Shown here one piece after another: positions 11,009-18,511 of a stretch of DNA of 64,000 nucleotides. Numbering within the stretch: the first letter of the stretch is position 1; every line of letters begins with the position of its first letter. Made by a program: the position numbers and the translations under genes. This DNA comes from Aliihoeflea sp023389195. GTDB taxonomy: Bacteria > Pseudomonadota > Alphaproteobacteria > Rhizobiales > Rhizobiaceae. Under the pieces are notes generated by a model. That model was not told the origin of the DNA, did not search any database, and saw only the letters and a program-made list of their open reading frames with translations. The DNA is taken from positions 53,673 to 117,672 of the forward strand of contig JAEWET010000010.1 in assembly GCA_023389195.1 (NCBI GenBank). The letters are read 5' to 3'.

Positions 11009-11488
11009 ATGCGCATCGCGCTCTACCAGCCCGACATCGCCGGCAACACCGGCACCATCCTGCGCCTCGCCGCCTGCCTCGGATTGGAGGTCCACATCAT
11101 CGAGCCGGCCGGCTTCGACTTGTCAGACCGCAATTTGAAGCGCGCCGGCATGGACTATCTCGAAATGGCCGCCCTGACCCGTCATGTCGACTGGGGTGCG
11201 TTCGAGGCGTGGCGCCAGGTGCAGGCATCGCGTCTCGTCCTCCTCACCACCAAATCCCAAACCGCCTACACCGACTTCGCCTACGCGCCGGACGACGTGC
11301 TCCTCTTCGGCCGCGAATCCGCCGGCGTTCCCGACACGGTCCACGACGCCGCCGACCACCGCCTCACCATCCCGATGCAAGCCGGCGCGCGCAGCCTCAA
11401 TCTAGCGATGAGCGTCGCAATGGTAGCGGGCGAAGCGGTTCGGCAGGTTCGGATGGGTTTAGCCTGGCGCCGACCGGCCGGATGGTAG
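11009..11488 (+). CDS. trmL: tRNA (cytidine/uridine-34-2'-O)-methyltransferase
   Basis: A 159-residue SPOUT-fold enzyme that methylates the 2'-O of the wobble base in tRNA-Leu isoacceptors using SAM. The trefoil-knot motifs are visible: IALYQPDIAGNTGTILRLA at the N-terminus, LLFGRESAGVPD in the middle, and IPMQAGARSLNLAMSVAMV near the C-terminus. The length matches TrmL (about 155). The start MRIALYQPD is preferred over an upstream in-frame ATG at 10991 because it aligns with the family N-terminus. Confidence 0.93.
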   Translation: MRIALYQPDIAGNTGTILRLAACLGLEVHIIEPAGFDLSDRNLKRAGMDYLEMAALTRHVDWGAFEAWRQVQASRLVLLTTKSQTAYTDFAYAPDDVLLFGRESAGVPDTVHDAADHRLTIPMQAGARSLNLAMSVAMVAGEAVRQVRMGLAWRRPAGW

Positions 11489-11636
11489 GGGACCCCCACC
11501 CCATACCCCTCCCCACAAGGAGGAGGGGGTCGCCGGCGTTGTGTCTGTCCGTTTAACCAAGCTCCGAGCTGAAGAGGATGTGCGACGTGGATGCCCCCCT
11601 CCTCCTTGTGGGGAGGGGTAAGGGGTGGGGGTCCCC
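11488..11636. repeat. Palindromic intergenic repeat, family B copy 1
   Basis: The ends are inverted repeats: GGGGACCCCCACCCC... on the left and ...GGGGTGGGGGTCCCC on the right, each followed inward by a CTCCCCACAAGGAGGAGGG-type arm. The centre of about 60 bp is unrelated between arms. Two related copies occur near 41.6-41.95 kb. It begins at the last base of the trmL stop codon. No coding or transposase is visible; it resembles the intergenic mosaic elements described in rhizobia. Confidence 0.85.
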
Positions 11637-11671
11637 TTCGCAAAAATCTGCCTCGCAGAGGCTCCGTATGC

Positions 11672-11950
11672 CTACCCCCCACTGATCGCCGTCAGCACGA
11701 ACACCTCATCCCCATCCGCAAGCCCATGATCGAGCTTCACCCTCTCCCCATCCACGAACACATTGATATGCCTGCGAATGGCCGGCCGAGAATCGCACAG
11801 CCGATCGCGCATCCCCGGCCATAGCGCTTCCAGCCCGTCGACCATTTCACCGACCGTCGCGGCCTGCATCTCGACCCGCCGCCCCGCCCCCGGAAACAGG
11901 TCGACGAGGATCGCCGGCAGGCGGACGATGATGTCGGGGCGCTCAGTCAT
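11672..11950 (-). CDS. MoaD/ThiS-family ubiquitin-like protein
   Basis: A 92-residue beta-grasp protein ending in Gly-Gly (VFVLTAISGG), the hallmark of MoaD and ThiS sulfur carriers, whose C-terminal Gly is adenylated and thiocarboxylated. The segment DGDEVFVLTAISGG matches the typical family ending, and INVFVDGERV is the usual central strand. No E1-like MoeB/ThiF, MoaE or JAMM protease gene is in the window. Its start overlaps the stop of the upstream BNR-repeat gene by 8 bp, so the two are coupled. Its acceptor pathway is unknown. Confidence 0.85.
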   Translation of the reverse strand: MTERPDIIVRLPAILVDLFPGAGRRVEMQAATVGEMVDGLEALWPGMRDRLCDSRPAIRRHINVFVDGERVKLDHGLADGDEVFVLTAISGG

Positions 11951-13025
11951 GAACCGTCAGCGTCTCGACCGATAGGATCGCCGGCATGTGCGCCTCGATC
12001 TCGCGCCATGTCTCCCCCTCGTCATTCGAGGCGAAGAGCGCGCCGCCGCTGGTGCCGAAATAGACGCCGGCCTTGTCCATCCGGTCGGTCGCCATCGCCT
12101 GGCGCAGCACGCCGAAATAGGCGGTTTCCTGCGGCAGGCCGTTGCGCAAATCCTGCCAGGTGCGCCCCGCATCGCGCGTGCGCCAGACCGCGGCTTTGGC
12201 GTCGGGCATGTAGCGGCCCTTGGTGTCGCCGTTGAGCGGCAGGAGGAAGAGCGTGTCGCGGTCCTTCGGATGCGCGGCGGCGGGAAAGCCGAAGCTCGAC
12301 GGCAGGCCCTGTTCGATGCTCTCCCATTTCACGCCGCCATCGTCGGTGCGGTACATGCCGCAATGGTTCTGCTGGTAGAGCCGCCCGTTCGCGCCCGCCG
12401 CCATGACGACGTTGTGCACGCACTGGCCGAATTCGGGATAGTTCTCGCCCTCCGGCAGGAAGTCGGCGCGCGTGCCGCGGTTGCGCGGCTCCCACGTCTC
12501 GCCGCCATCGGCGGTATGGAACACACCGGCGACCGAGATGCCGACCCAGATTTTGTCGTCGTCGGCGGGGTCGATCACCAGCGAATGCAGGATCAGCCCG
12601 GCCCCGCCGGGGTTCCAGTGTGGCCGTGTCGGGTGCTTCTGGAGCCCCTCGACATGCGCCCATGTCTCGCCATCGTCGTCGGAGCGGAAGAGGCCGGCCG
12701 GCTGGACGCCGGCATAGACGCTGCCATTATGCGCCGCCACGCTCCAGACCGAGGAGATCGGCTCCTGGCCTTCCGGATAGGCGAGGCCGTTCGAGGAATG
12801 CGTCCATGTCTGGCCAAGATCGATCGACTTCCAGACCGCCGGACCAAACCACGCGTCGCCGCCGCCGGCATAAAGCGTTCCCGTCTCGGGATGGGCGACG
12901 AAATGGTTGATCGGCCAGGTCTGGCAGAACGGGCCGGAGAGCTTCCAGTCGCGCCGTGCACCGTCGCTTTCCAGGATGAAGGCACCCTTCTTGGTGCCGA
13001 CCAGTATCAGAACCTTGTCTGCCAT
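11943..13025 (-). CDS. BNR/WD40-like beta-propeller protein (exo-alpha-sialidase superfamily)
   Basis: A 360-residue protein with repeated Asp-box/BNR motifs of the SxDxGxTW type: SIDLGQTW, SDDDGETW, TADGGETW, TDDGGVKW, TRDAGRTW and SNDEGETW, roughly every 45-60 residues, consistent with a beta-propeller. No signal peptide is visible, so it is probably cytoplasmic. The start MADKVLILVG was chosen because GGAGG lies 6-7 bp upstream. It precedes and overlaps the MoaD-like gene. Sialidase activity should not be assumed, since the catalytic Arg triad cannot be judged by eye. Confidence 0.8.
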   Translation of the reverse strand: MADKVLILVGTKKGAFILESDGARRDWKLSGPFCQTWPINHFVAHPETGTLYAGGGDAWFGPAVWKSIDLGQTWTHSSNGLAYPEGQEPISSVWSVAAHNGSVYAGVQPAGLFRSDDDGETWAHVEGLQKHPTRPHWNPGGAGLILHSLVIDPADDDKIWVGISVAGVFHTADGGETWEPRNRGTRADFLPEGENYPEFGQCVHNVVMAAGANGRLYQQNHCGMYRTDDGGVKWESIEQGLPSSFGFPAAAHPKDRDTLFLLPLNGDTKGRYMPDAKAAVWRTRDAGRTWQDLRNGLPQETAYFGVLRQAMATDRMDKAGVYFGTSGGALFASNDEGETWREIEAHMPAILSVETLTVHD

Positions 13026-13169
13026 CAGATCCTCCATCTATCCGGCCGCGGAGACATTACTCCTTTTCCAATGACGGTTGAACGGGCCGCGTCCCGACAA
13101 CCATTGGCGCAATTTTTTTGAAAGCGATGCGGCTTGTCACGCAATCATCGCTCGGCTATCTGTTCGCCC

Positions 13170-13280
13170 ATGACTTCGTCGCGCACCCCTTTCTCGATCT
13201 TCCCGGCCATTGCTGCCGGCGATCGCGCGCGCCTTGCCTCGCTTCTTCTCCTTCTTAGCGGCGATCGTCGGGTTGGCTGA
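13170..13280 (+). CDS. leuL: Candidate leu operon leader peptide
   Basis: A 36-codon reading frame whose C-terminal half encodes LASLLLLLSGDRRVG: five consecutive leucine codons (CTT CTT CTC CTT CTT) plus one at codon 22. It ends 120 bp before leuA. A Leu-codon run placed just before a hairpin region is the classic design of ribosome-mediated attenuation of leucine synthesis. I see no strong Shine-Dalgarno before this ATG, so the exact start is uncertain. Confidence 0.7.
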   Translation: MTSSRTPFSIFPAIAAGDRARLASLLLLLSGDRRVG

Positions 13281-13328
13281 AGGAGCGCCCGGCGGTCGAA
13301 GTGCCGCCGAGACCCGGCAAAGCTCCTT
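13280..13328 (+). promoter_or_regulatory. Possible leuA attenuator hairpin
   Basis: Beginning at the leuL stop codon, AAGGAGC (13280-13286) can pair with GCTCCTT (13322-13328), enclosing a second perfect stem CGGCGG (13290-13295) / CCGCCG (13304-13309). A U-tract after the outer stem is weak (TTGT), so this could be a poor terminator or an antiterminator arm. RNA folding of 13170-13400 would be needed to assign the alternative structures. Confidence 0.45.
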
Positions 13329-13400
13329 GTCCCGACACCATTCCCAGAGCTAGAAGTGCCCGCCGCCGACTTAAGATCGCGGCCGGGCAAGGAGACGAAG

Positions 13401-15113
13401 ATGAACGAGCAATCGAAGATCGTTGCCACGGGCGCCAAAGGCATGCCCGACGCCGCCCGCAAATACGAACCCTATCCCTTCGTCGGTCTGAAGGACCGGA
13501 CCTGGCCCGACCGGCGCATCGAGAAGGCGCCGATCTGGTGCTCCGTCGATCTGCGCGACGGCAATCAGGCGCTGATCGACCCGATGGGCCACGACCGCAA
13601 GGCGCGGATGTTCCAGTTGCTGCTGGACATGGGCTTCAAGGAAATCGAGATCGGCTTTCCCTCAGCCTCGCAGACCGATTTCGACTTCACCCGCTTCGCC
13701 ATCGAAGAGGCGGGCGTGCCCGACGACGTGTCGTTGCAGGTGCTGGTCCAGTGCCGGCCCGAACTGATTTCGCGCACCTTTGAATCGTTGCAGGGCGCCA
13801 AGCGCCCGATCGTCCATTTCTACAATTCCACCAGCGAGTTGCAGCGCCGCGTCGTGTTCGACAAGGACGTGGCCGGCATCAAGGCGATCGCCACGGATGC
13901 GGCGAAGATGATCGTGGACGAGGCGGCCAGGTCGGTGCCCGGCTGCCGGTTCCAGTATTCGCCGGAAAGCTTCACCGGCACCGAACTCGAAGTGGCGCTC
14001 GAAATCTGCAACGCAATCACCGAGATCATCAATCCGACGCCCGACAACAAGCTGATCCTCAATCTGCCGGCGACCGTCGAGATGTCGACGCCCAACATCC
14101 ATGCCGATCAGATCGAGTGGATGAGCCGCCAGCTCGACCGGCGCGATTCGATCATCCTGTCCCTGCATCCCCACAATGACCGCGGCACCGGCATCGCCGC
14201 GACCGAACTCGGCCTGATGGCGGGCGCCGACCGCGTGGAAGGCACGCTGTTCGGCAATGGCGAGCGCACGGGCAATGTCGACGTCGTCACGCTGGCGCTC
14301 AACATGTACACGCAGGGCATCGACCCGATGCTGGACTGTTCGCAGATCGAGCGGATGAAGGACGTCTACGAATACTCCAACCAGTTGAAGATCCCCGAGC
14401 GCCACCCTTATGTCGGCGAACTGGTCTACACCGCCTTCTCCGGCTCGCATCAGGATGCGATCAACAAGGGCATGAAGGCGATCAAGACCGCCAACAAGAC
14501 GCAGTGGGAAGTGCCCTATCTGCCGATCGACCCGCAGGATGTCGGCCGGTCCTACGAGGCGATCATCCGCATCAATTCGCAGTCCGGAAAGGGCGGCATC
14601 GCCTACATCCTGCAGGCCGATTACGGCCTCAACCTGCCGCGCAATTTGCAGGTCGAATTCAGCCGCGACGTTCAGGAAATCACCGACCGCGAGGGCAAGG
14701 AACTGCGCCCAAAGGCGATCCACGAGCGCTTTCTCGAACTCTATGTCGACCAGCCCGAGGGGCGGATGAAGTTCGTCGACCACCAGACCTTCCCGGACAC
14801 CTCCGCCAAGGGCCGGCGCGTGGTCGAGGCGACGATCATCGATAATGGCGCGGAAGTGCAGATCACCGGCACCGGCACCGGCCCGGTCGACGGCTTCGTC
14901 GACGCCCTGTCGAAGCATATCGGTATCGACCTGACCGTCCTCGACTATTCGGAGCACTCCATGCAGCGCGGCTCGAACGCCGCCGCGATCTGCTACATGG
15001 AGGTCGAGCATCCGGGCGGAAAGCTCTTCGGCGCGGGCATCAACACCAACATCGTCGCAGCGTCGCTCGAAGCGGTCGTCTCGGCGGCCAACCGCATTCT
15101 CGGTGCCAAATGA
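13401..15113 (+). CDS. leuA: 2-isopropylmalate synthase (long form)
   Basis: A 570-residue enzyme of the first committed step of leucine synthesis: acetyl-CoA plus 2-oxoisovalerate to 2-isopropylmalate. The catalytic barrel has the metal-binding segments WCSVDLRDGNQALIDP near residue 50 and HPHNDRGTGIA near 255. The C-terminal LeuA dimer domain (about 430-570), which binds leucine for feedback inhibition, is intact. It belongs to the long type also found in yeast and actinobacteria. The start follows GGAGACGAAG. Expression is probably controlled by the Leu-rich leader peptide upstream. Confidence 0.95.
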   Translation: MNEQSKIVATGAKGMPDAARKYEPYPFVGLKDRTWPDRRIEKAPIWCSVDLRDGNQALIDPMGHDRKARMFQLLLDMGFKEIEIGFPSASQTDFDFTRFAIEEAGVPDDVSLQVLVQCRPELISRTFESLQGAKRPIVHFYNSTSELQRRVVFDKDVAGIKAIATDAAKMIVDEAARSVPGCRFQYSPESFTGTELEVALEICNAITEIINPTPDNKLILNLPATVEMSTPNIHADQIEWMSRQLDRRDSIILSLHPHNDRGTGIAATELGLMAGADRVEGTLFGNGERTGNVDVVTLALNMYTQGIDPMLDCSQIERMKDVYEYSNQLKIPERHPYVGELVYTAFSGSHQDAINKGMKAIKTANKTQWEVPYLPIDPQDVGRSYEAIIRINSQSGKGGIAYILQADYGLNLPRNLQVEFSRDVQEITDREGKELRPKAIHERFLELYVDQPEGRMKFVDHQTFPDTSAKGRRVVEATIIDNGAEVQITGTGTGPVDGFVDALSKHIGIDLTVLDYSEHSMQRGSNAAAICYMEVEHPGGKLFGAGINTNIVAASLEAVVSAANRILGAK

Positions 15114-15880
15114 GCGACAAGCTCGGTGCCCGCGTAGAGGGGAAAGGCGGCGAGACCATCGTCCTTCTCCACGGTTTCGGCGGATCGCATTCGACCTGGA
15201 CCGACATCCAGCCATCGCTTGCACGATACGCGCGGGTGATCGCCTATGACCTTCCCGGTCATGGGCGCTCGCTCGATTTTCCAGGCGCGGGCCCGGCGAC
15301 GGTGGCGGCCAAGGCCGTCGCCGCCGATCTCACCGCACGCGGCATCGAGCGGGTCCATCTCGTCGGCCATTCGATGGGCGGCGCGGTCGCTGTCCTGATC
15401 GCCATGCGCTCACCCGAACGCGTCGCTTCGCTGACGCTGCTCGCCCCCGGCGGCTTAGGGCCGCAGATCAACGGCGCCCTTTTGAAGCGCTACGCCAATG
15501 CGCCCGACGCCGGCGCGCTGGGGCTGATCATGGACGAGATGTCGGCGCCCGGCTTTTCGACGCCGCCGAAATACGTGCTCGGCCTTGCCGCCGTGCGCGG
15601 CCAGCGCGGCCAGCGCGCCAATCTCGACACCTTCCACGGCATCATCCAGAAGGACGGCGTGCAGGGCGAGATCCCGCGCGAGGCGCTGGCGAAACTCGCC
15701 ATGCCGGTCAATCTCGTCTGGGGGACGGCCGATCCGGTGCTGCCCTTTTCGCAGACCCAGAACCTGCCCGAAAACATCCGCCTCACCCGCATCGACGGTG
15801 CCGGCCACATGCTGACCGTCGAGGCCAAGCCCGCCGTCCTCGCTGCCATTCGTGCCTCTCTGACTGCCGGAAGCCCTTGA
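15110..15880 (+). CDS. Alpha/beta-fold hydrolase
   Basis: A 256-residue alpha/beta hydrolase. The oxyanion segment LLHGFGGSHSTW is at 19-30, the nucleophile elbow GHSMGG places Ser at 88, and the likely acid and base are the Asp in WGTADPVLPF and the His in GAGHMLTVE. It resembles the hydrolase fold seen in acetoin dehydrogenase E2-like and meta-cleavage hydrolases, but the substrate cannot be named. It starts within the last codon of leuA (ATGA overlap), which suggests co-translation with leucine synthesis; the reason is not obvious. Confidence 0.85.
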   Translation: MSDKLGARVEGKGGETIVLLHGFGGSHSTWTDIQPSLARYARVIAYDLPGHGRSLDFPGAGPATVAAKAVAADLTARGIERVHLVGHSMGGAVAVLIAMRSPERVASLTLLAPGGLGPQINGALLKRYANAPDAGALGLIMDEMSAPGFSTPPKYVLGLAAVRGQRGQRANLDTFHGIIQKDGVQGEIPREALAKLAMPVNLVWGTADPVLPFSQTQNLPENIRLTRIDGAGHMLTVEAKPAVLAAIRASLTAGSP

Positions 15881-15953
15881 CTTTTGGCGCGTTTTCGCCG
15901 GAATCGGGGTGTAACGAAGCGTTAACTGTACCTTTGAGTCCCGGAGCGCCGGC

Positions 15954-16532
15954 ATGAGCGAAGCTTTGGAAGAAACGCCCCACAAGGGCGAGATGCGTCG
16001 CCTCGCCGCCGCGATCCGCGAGGTCAAGACCAACAATGCCGACCGCACCGACGTCGTCGTCGATCTGCGCGAGGCGCAGCAGACGCGGCTCGAAATCCTG
16101 GCGCAGGACCTCGAACAGGTGTTCGCCGACATCCCGCCCGACGACGAGCGCTTCGATCTCAACGTCACCGCCGGGCTGCAGCCGCGCCTGTGGATCGACG
16201 CGGTCAGCCACGTGACCATGGGACGCGACAAGCGCACCTATCGCTTCCTGAAGGACACCCGCAACGGCCGCATCGTCCTTGCCGAGACGCCCGACATCAA
16301 GAAAGCGGCCAATGCCGTCACGCTCTATGTCGCCGAGCGCATGGTCGAGCGCGAGGCGGTGCTGGCCGGCGACCGCGAGGCCCCTGCCCCCGTCCTCGGC
16401 GTGCTCGACCGCGAACCGGCAAAGGCCGCCTTCGACGTCTTCACGTCGATTGCGCTATTTCTGGCCGGCGCTTTCATCGGCGTGGCCGCGGTGCTCTATT
16501 TCGCCTGGGACCGGCTGGCGATCAGCTTCTGA
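15954..16532 (+). CDS. Conserved hypothetical protein with C-terminal membrane anchor
   Basis: A 192-residue protein that I do not recognise as a named family. Residues 1-150 look soluble and charged, with segments such as VVVDLREAQQTRLEILAQDL and MGRDKRTYRFLKDTRNGRI. One hydrophobic helix near the end (ALFLAGAFIGVAAVLYFAW, about 166-184) would anchor it in the inner membrane with the bulk cytoplasmic. Its 3' end overlaps the convergent metallophosphoesterase gene by 37 bp. The type looks restricted to Rhizobiales, from memory only. Confidence 0.7.
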   Translation: MSEALEETPHKGEMRRLAAAIREVKTNNADRTDVVVDLREAQQTRLEILAQDLEQVFADIPPDDERFDLNVTAGLQPRLWIDAVSHVTMGRDKRTYRFLKDTRNGRIVLAETPDIKKAANAVTLYVAERMVEREAVLAGDREAPAPVLGVLDREPAKAAFDVFTSIALFLAGAFIGVAAVLYFAWDRLAISF

Positions 16533-17446
16533 GTACCCTCTTCGGCCGGCAACAGCGTCTGCGCGACGATCTCGCGCACGCCTTCATGGCCGTACATCAG
16601 CCCGCGCCGCTGGACGCGCACGCCCCAGCTATCCGGCCCGCCGTCGATCTCGATGAGGTTGTACTGCGCCGCCGGCTTCGACCCGCCGATCGCCTGGCCG
16701 GCCGCTGCGACGCCCAGCACCGGCACCCGCCCGTCGCGCCCATCGAGCCAGTAGAGGCTCGGCAGATGCGTGTGGCCGTGGAGCACGAGTTCGGCGCCAT
16801 GCCGCAGCATCACCTTCTTGAACCGCCCGATGCCGTAGAGCCGCTTGTGCTGCGGCGCCGCCCCGCGAACCGGCGGGTGGTGGATCAGGATCACGCGGCA
16901 AAGCCCCTTCGTCTTTGCCTCGTCGAGCATCCGCCCAAGCCGTCGCGCCTGCGTCGAGCCGAAATAGCCCGACGCCATGAAGGGCGCCGTCGCCCGCGCC
17001 GAGGAGACGCCGATGATCGCCATGTCCCCGCGCACGCGCATATAGGGAAACGCGCCGCGATGGGCAGGCTGCGCCTTGCCGTCGCCCCACATCCACTTGC
17101 CCCAGGCGCGGCACGCCTTGTCGAGCGCGCCCGGCACATAGGCATCGTGGTTGCCCGGCACGACCGAGACGTCGTCGCCATGGCCGACCTCTTCGAGCCA
17201 CTGGCGCGCGACCTCGACTTCGGCATCGAGCGCGAGGTTGACCAGATCGCCGGTGACCGCGATATGGTCGGGCGCGCGCGCCTTCATGTCGTCGAGCAGC
17301 ATCCCGATCACCTGGTCGTGGAGATTGGCTTTCCGGTTGCGCTGCCAGTTGATGTAGCCCGTGATCCGCTTCGAGGCGAGTTCACGATAGGACATGTCGG
17401 GAAGGGGGCCGAGGTGGACGTCCGAGAGATGAGCGAGCCTGAGCAT
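16496..17446 (-). CDS. Metallophosphoesterase (calcineurin-like)
   Basis: A 316-residue cytoplasmic phosphoesterase. All the dimetal-site motifs are present: LSDVHLG (DxH, residues 8-14), GDLVN (GDxx), GNHDAY (GNHD) and LHGHTH (GHxH). The start MLRLAHLSD is chosen because AAGGAAGG lies just upstream and the family begins immediately before the DxH motif. Substrates in this family include cyclic nucleotides, UDP-diacylglucosamine and phosphoproteins; no choice is possible from the sequence. Confidence 0.88.
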   Translation of the reverse strand: MLRLAHLSDVHLGPLPDMSYRELASKRITGYINWQRNRKANLHDQVIGMLLDDMKARAPDHIAVTGDLVNLALDAEVEVARQWLEEVGHGDDVSVVPGNHDAYVPGALDKACRAWGKWMWGDGKAQPAHRGAFPYMRVRGDMAIIGVSSARATAPFMASGYFGSTQARRLGRMLDEAKTKGLCRVILIHHPPVRGAAPQHKRLYGIGRFKKVMLRHGAELVLHGHTHLPSLYWLDGRDGRVPVLGVAAAGQAIGGSKPAAQYNLIEIDGGPDSWGVRVQRRGLMYGHEGVREIVAQTLLPAEEGTQKLIASRSQAK

Positions 17447-17496
17447 ACCCTTCCTTACGATATGAAATTCCGCGTTACCACCCCGGGAGATGCGCG

Positions 17497-17988
17497 GTGA
17501 GCGAGACGTCCCGCACAATGCCGACCCGGCTGCAATGGTTGCGCGTCAAGCTCTTCCACGGCTGGTTTCTTCTGCGCCGTCCGATGACGCTCGGCGTGCG
17601 CGGCATCGTCCACGACGCGGAAAAAGGCACCGTCTTCCTCATCCGCCACACCTATATCGCCGGCTGGCAACTGCCCGGCGGCGGCGTGGAAGTGGGCGAA
17701 ACGATGCGCCTGTCGCTCGAACGGGAACTGGCCGAGGAAGGCAATATCGAGTTCACCGGCGAGCCTCGTCTCATCTCGATCCATCTCAACCGACAGGCCA
17801 GCCCGCGCGATCATGTCGCGCTCTATCTGATCACGCAGTTCCGCCAAACGGCGCCGAAACTGCCCGATCACGAGATCGCCGAGGCCGGCTTCTTCCCCCT
17901 CGACGCCCTGCCCGAAGCGACCACCCCCGCCACGCGCCGCCGCCTCGCCGAAGTGTTCGGCAACGCGGTCGCGGAGCATCACTGGTAA
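17497..17988 (+). CDS. NUDIX hydrolase
   Basis: A 163-residue NUDIX pyrophosphohydrolase. The box runs from about residue 62 to 84 (GVEVGETM ... RELAEEGNI): the Glu residues that bind Mg2+ are present, but the usual Gly near the end of the box is Asn. An N-terminal basic, aromatic segment (LQWLRVKLFHGWFLLRRP) precedes the fold. It is divergent from the metallophosphoesterase with 50 bp between the start codons. Substrate unknown. Confidence 0.85.
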   Translation: MSETSRTMPTRLQWLRVKLFHGWFLLRRPMTLGVRGIVHDAEKGTVFLIRHTYIAGWQLPGGGVEVGETMRLSLERELAEEGNIEFTGEPRLISIHLNRQASPRDHVALYLITQFRQTAPKLPDHEIAEAGFFPLDALPEATTPATRRRLAEVFGNAVAEHHW

Positions 17989-17990
17989 AG

Positions 17991-18137
17991 CGCCAGGGCG
18001 CGTTGAGATTCGGGGCTGAGCGTGCCGAAAATGGCGGATTTCGAGAACCGGAGCGGAGCGTACATCAGTACGTGAGCACCGGAAGCGCAGAAAGCCGCCA
18101 TTTGCAGGCCGCTCAGGCGCGAATATCGACGCGCCCT
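17991..18137. repeat. Nested palindromic repeat, family E
   Basis: Outer arms AGGGCGCGTTGAGATTC and GAATATCGACGCGCCCT are inverted, with second arms GGGCTGAGCG / CGCTCAG, then AAATGGCGG / CCGCCATTT, and GTAC / GTAC around the centre. The whole could fold into one long stem. I recall similar elements (with GTACGTGAGCACCGGAAGCG) in other Rhizobiales genomes, but cannot check here. The stop codon of the next minus-strand gene lies in its right arm. Confidence 0.75.
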
Positions 18138-18393
18138 AATCAGCCGTAGGCAAGCGCCGGATGGTGAACTCGATGATATCGTCGGGGCGCTCGGCCCAGC
18201 TTTCGATTTCGGTCCAGTAGGCCTGTTTCGGCCAGCGGTCGAACCACTCCTGCGCCTTTACGCGCGCGTCGGGGCGCGGCAGGCGGAACGTCTCGCGCAC
18301 GAAGCCGTCGCGCGGATGGGGGCTGCCTTCTGCGCGATGCTTGTTGAGGCTGCGCCTCAACCCCTCCAGCGGTGGTCTCGCAGGCACCCGCAA
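18136..18393 (-). CDS. Small conserved hypothetical protein
   Basis: An 85-residue protein that I recognise only as a rhizobial-type hypothetical: the C-terminal half (VRETFRLPRPDARVKAQEWF, then WPKQAYWTEIESW and IIEFTIRRLPTAD) looks well folded and rich in Trp and Arg. There is no ATG in a suitable place. I propose a TTG start at 18393 because AAGGAG lies 7 bp upstream; a TTG at 18414 and a GTG near 18387 are alternatives. Its TAG stop lies inside the adjacent palindromic repeat. It is divergent from hemF. Confidence 0.6.
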   Translation of the reverse strand: MRVPARPPLEGLRRSLNKHRAEGSPHPRDGFVRETFRLPRPDARVKAQEWFDRWPKQAYWTEIESWAERPDDIIEFTIRRLPTAD

Positions 18394-18511
18394 CAAAGAA
18401 CTCCTTGACCCCAACGATCAACAGATTAGGGATCAGGGCGTCAAATTACGAGTCAAATGTTGAACGCGTCCCGGCTGCCGCCGAATGCGCGCCCTCCCCA
18501 CGGAGCTTTGC

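Noticed and set aside
18405..18421. TTGACCCCAACGATCAA as an FNR/FixK box upstream of hemF
   Set aside because: Nine bases separate TTGA and TCAA instead of six; HemF is the oxygen-dependent enzyme, so anaerobic control is also less expected.
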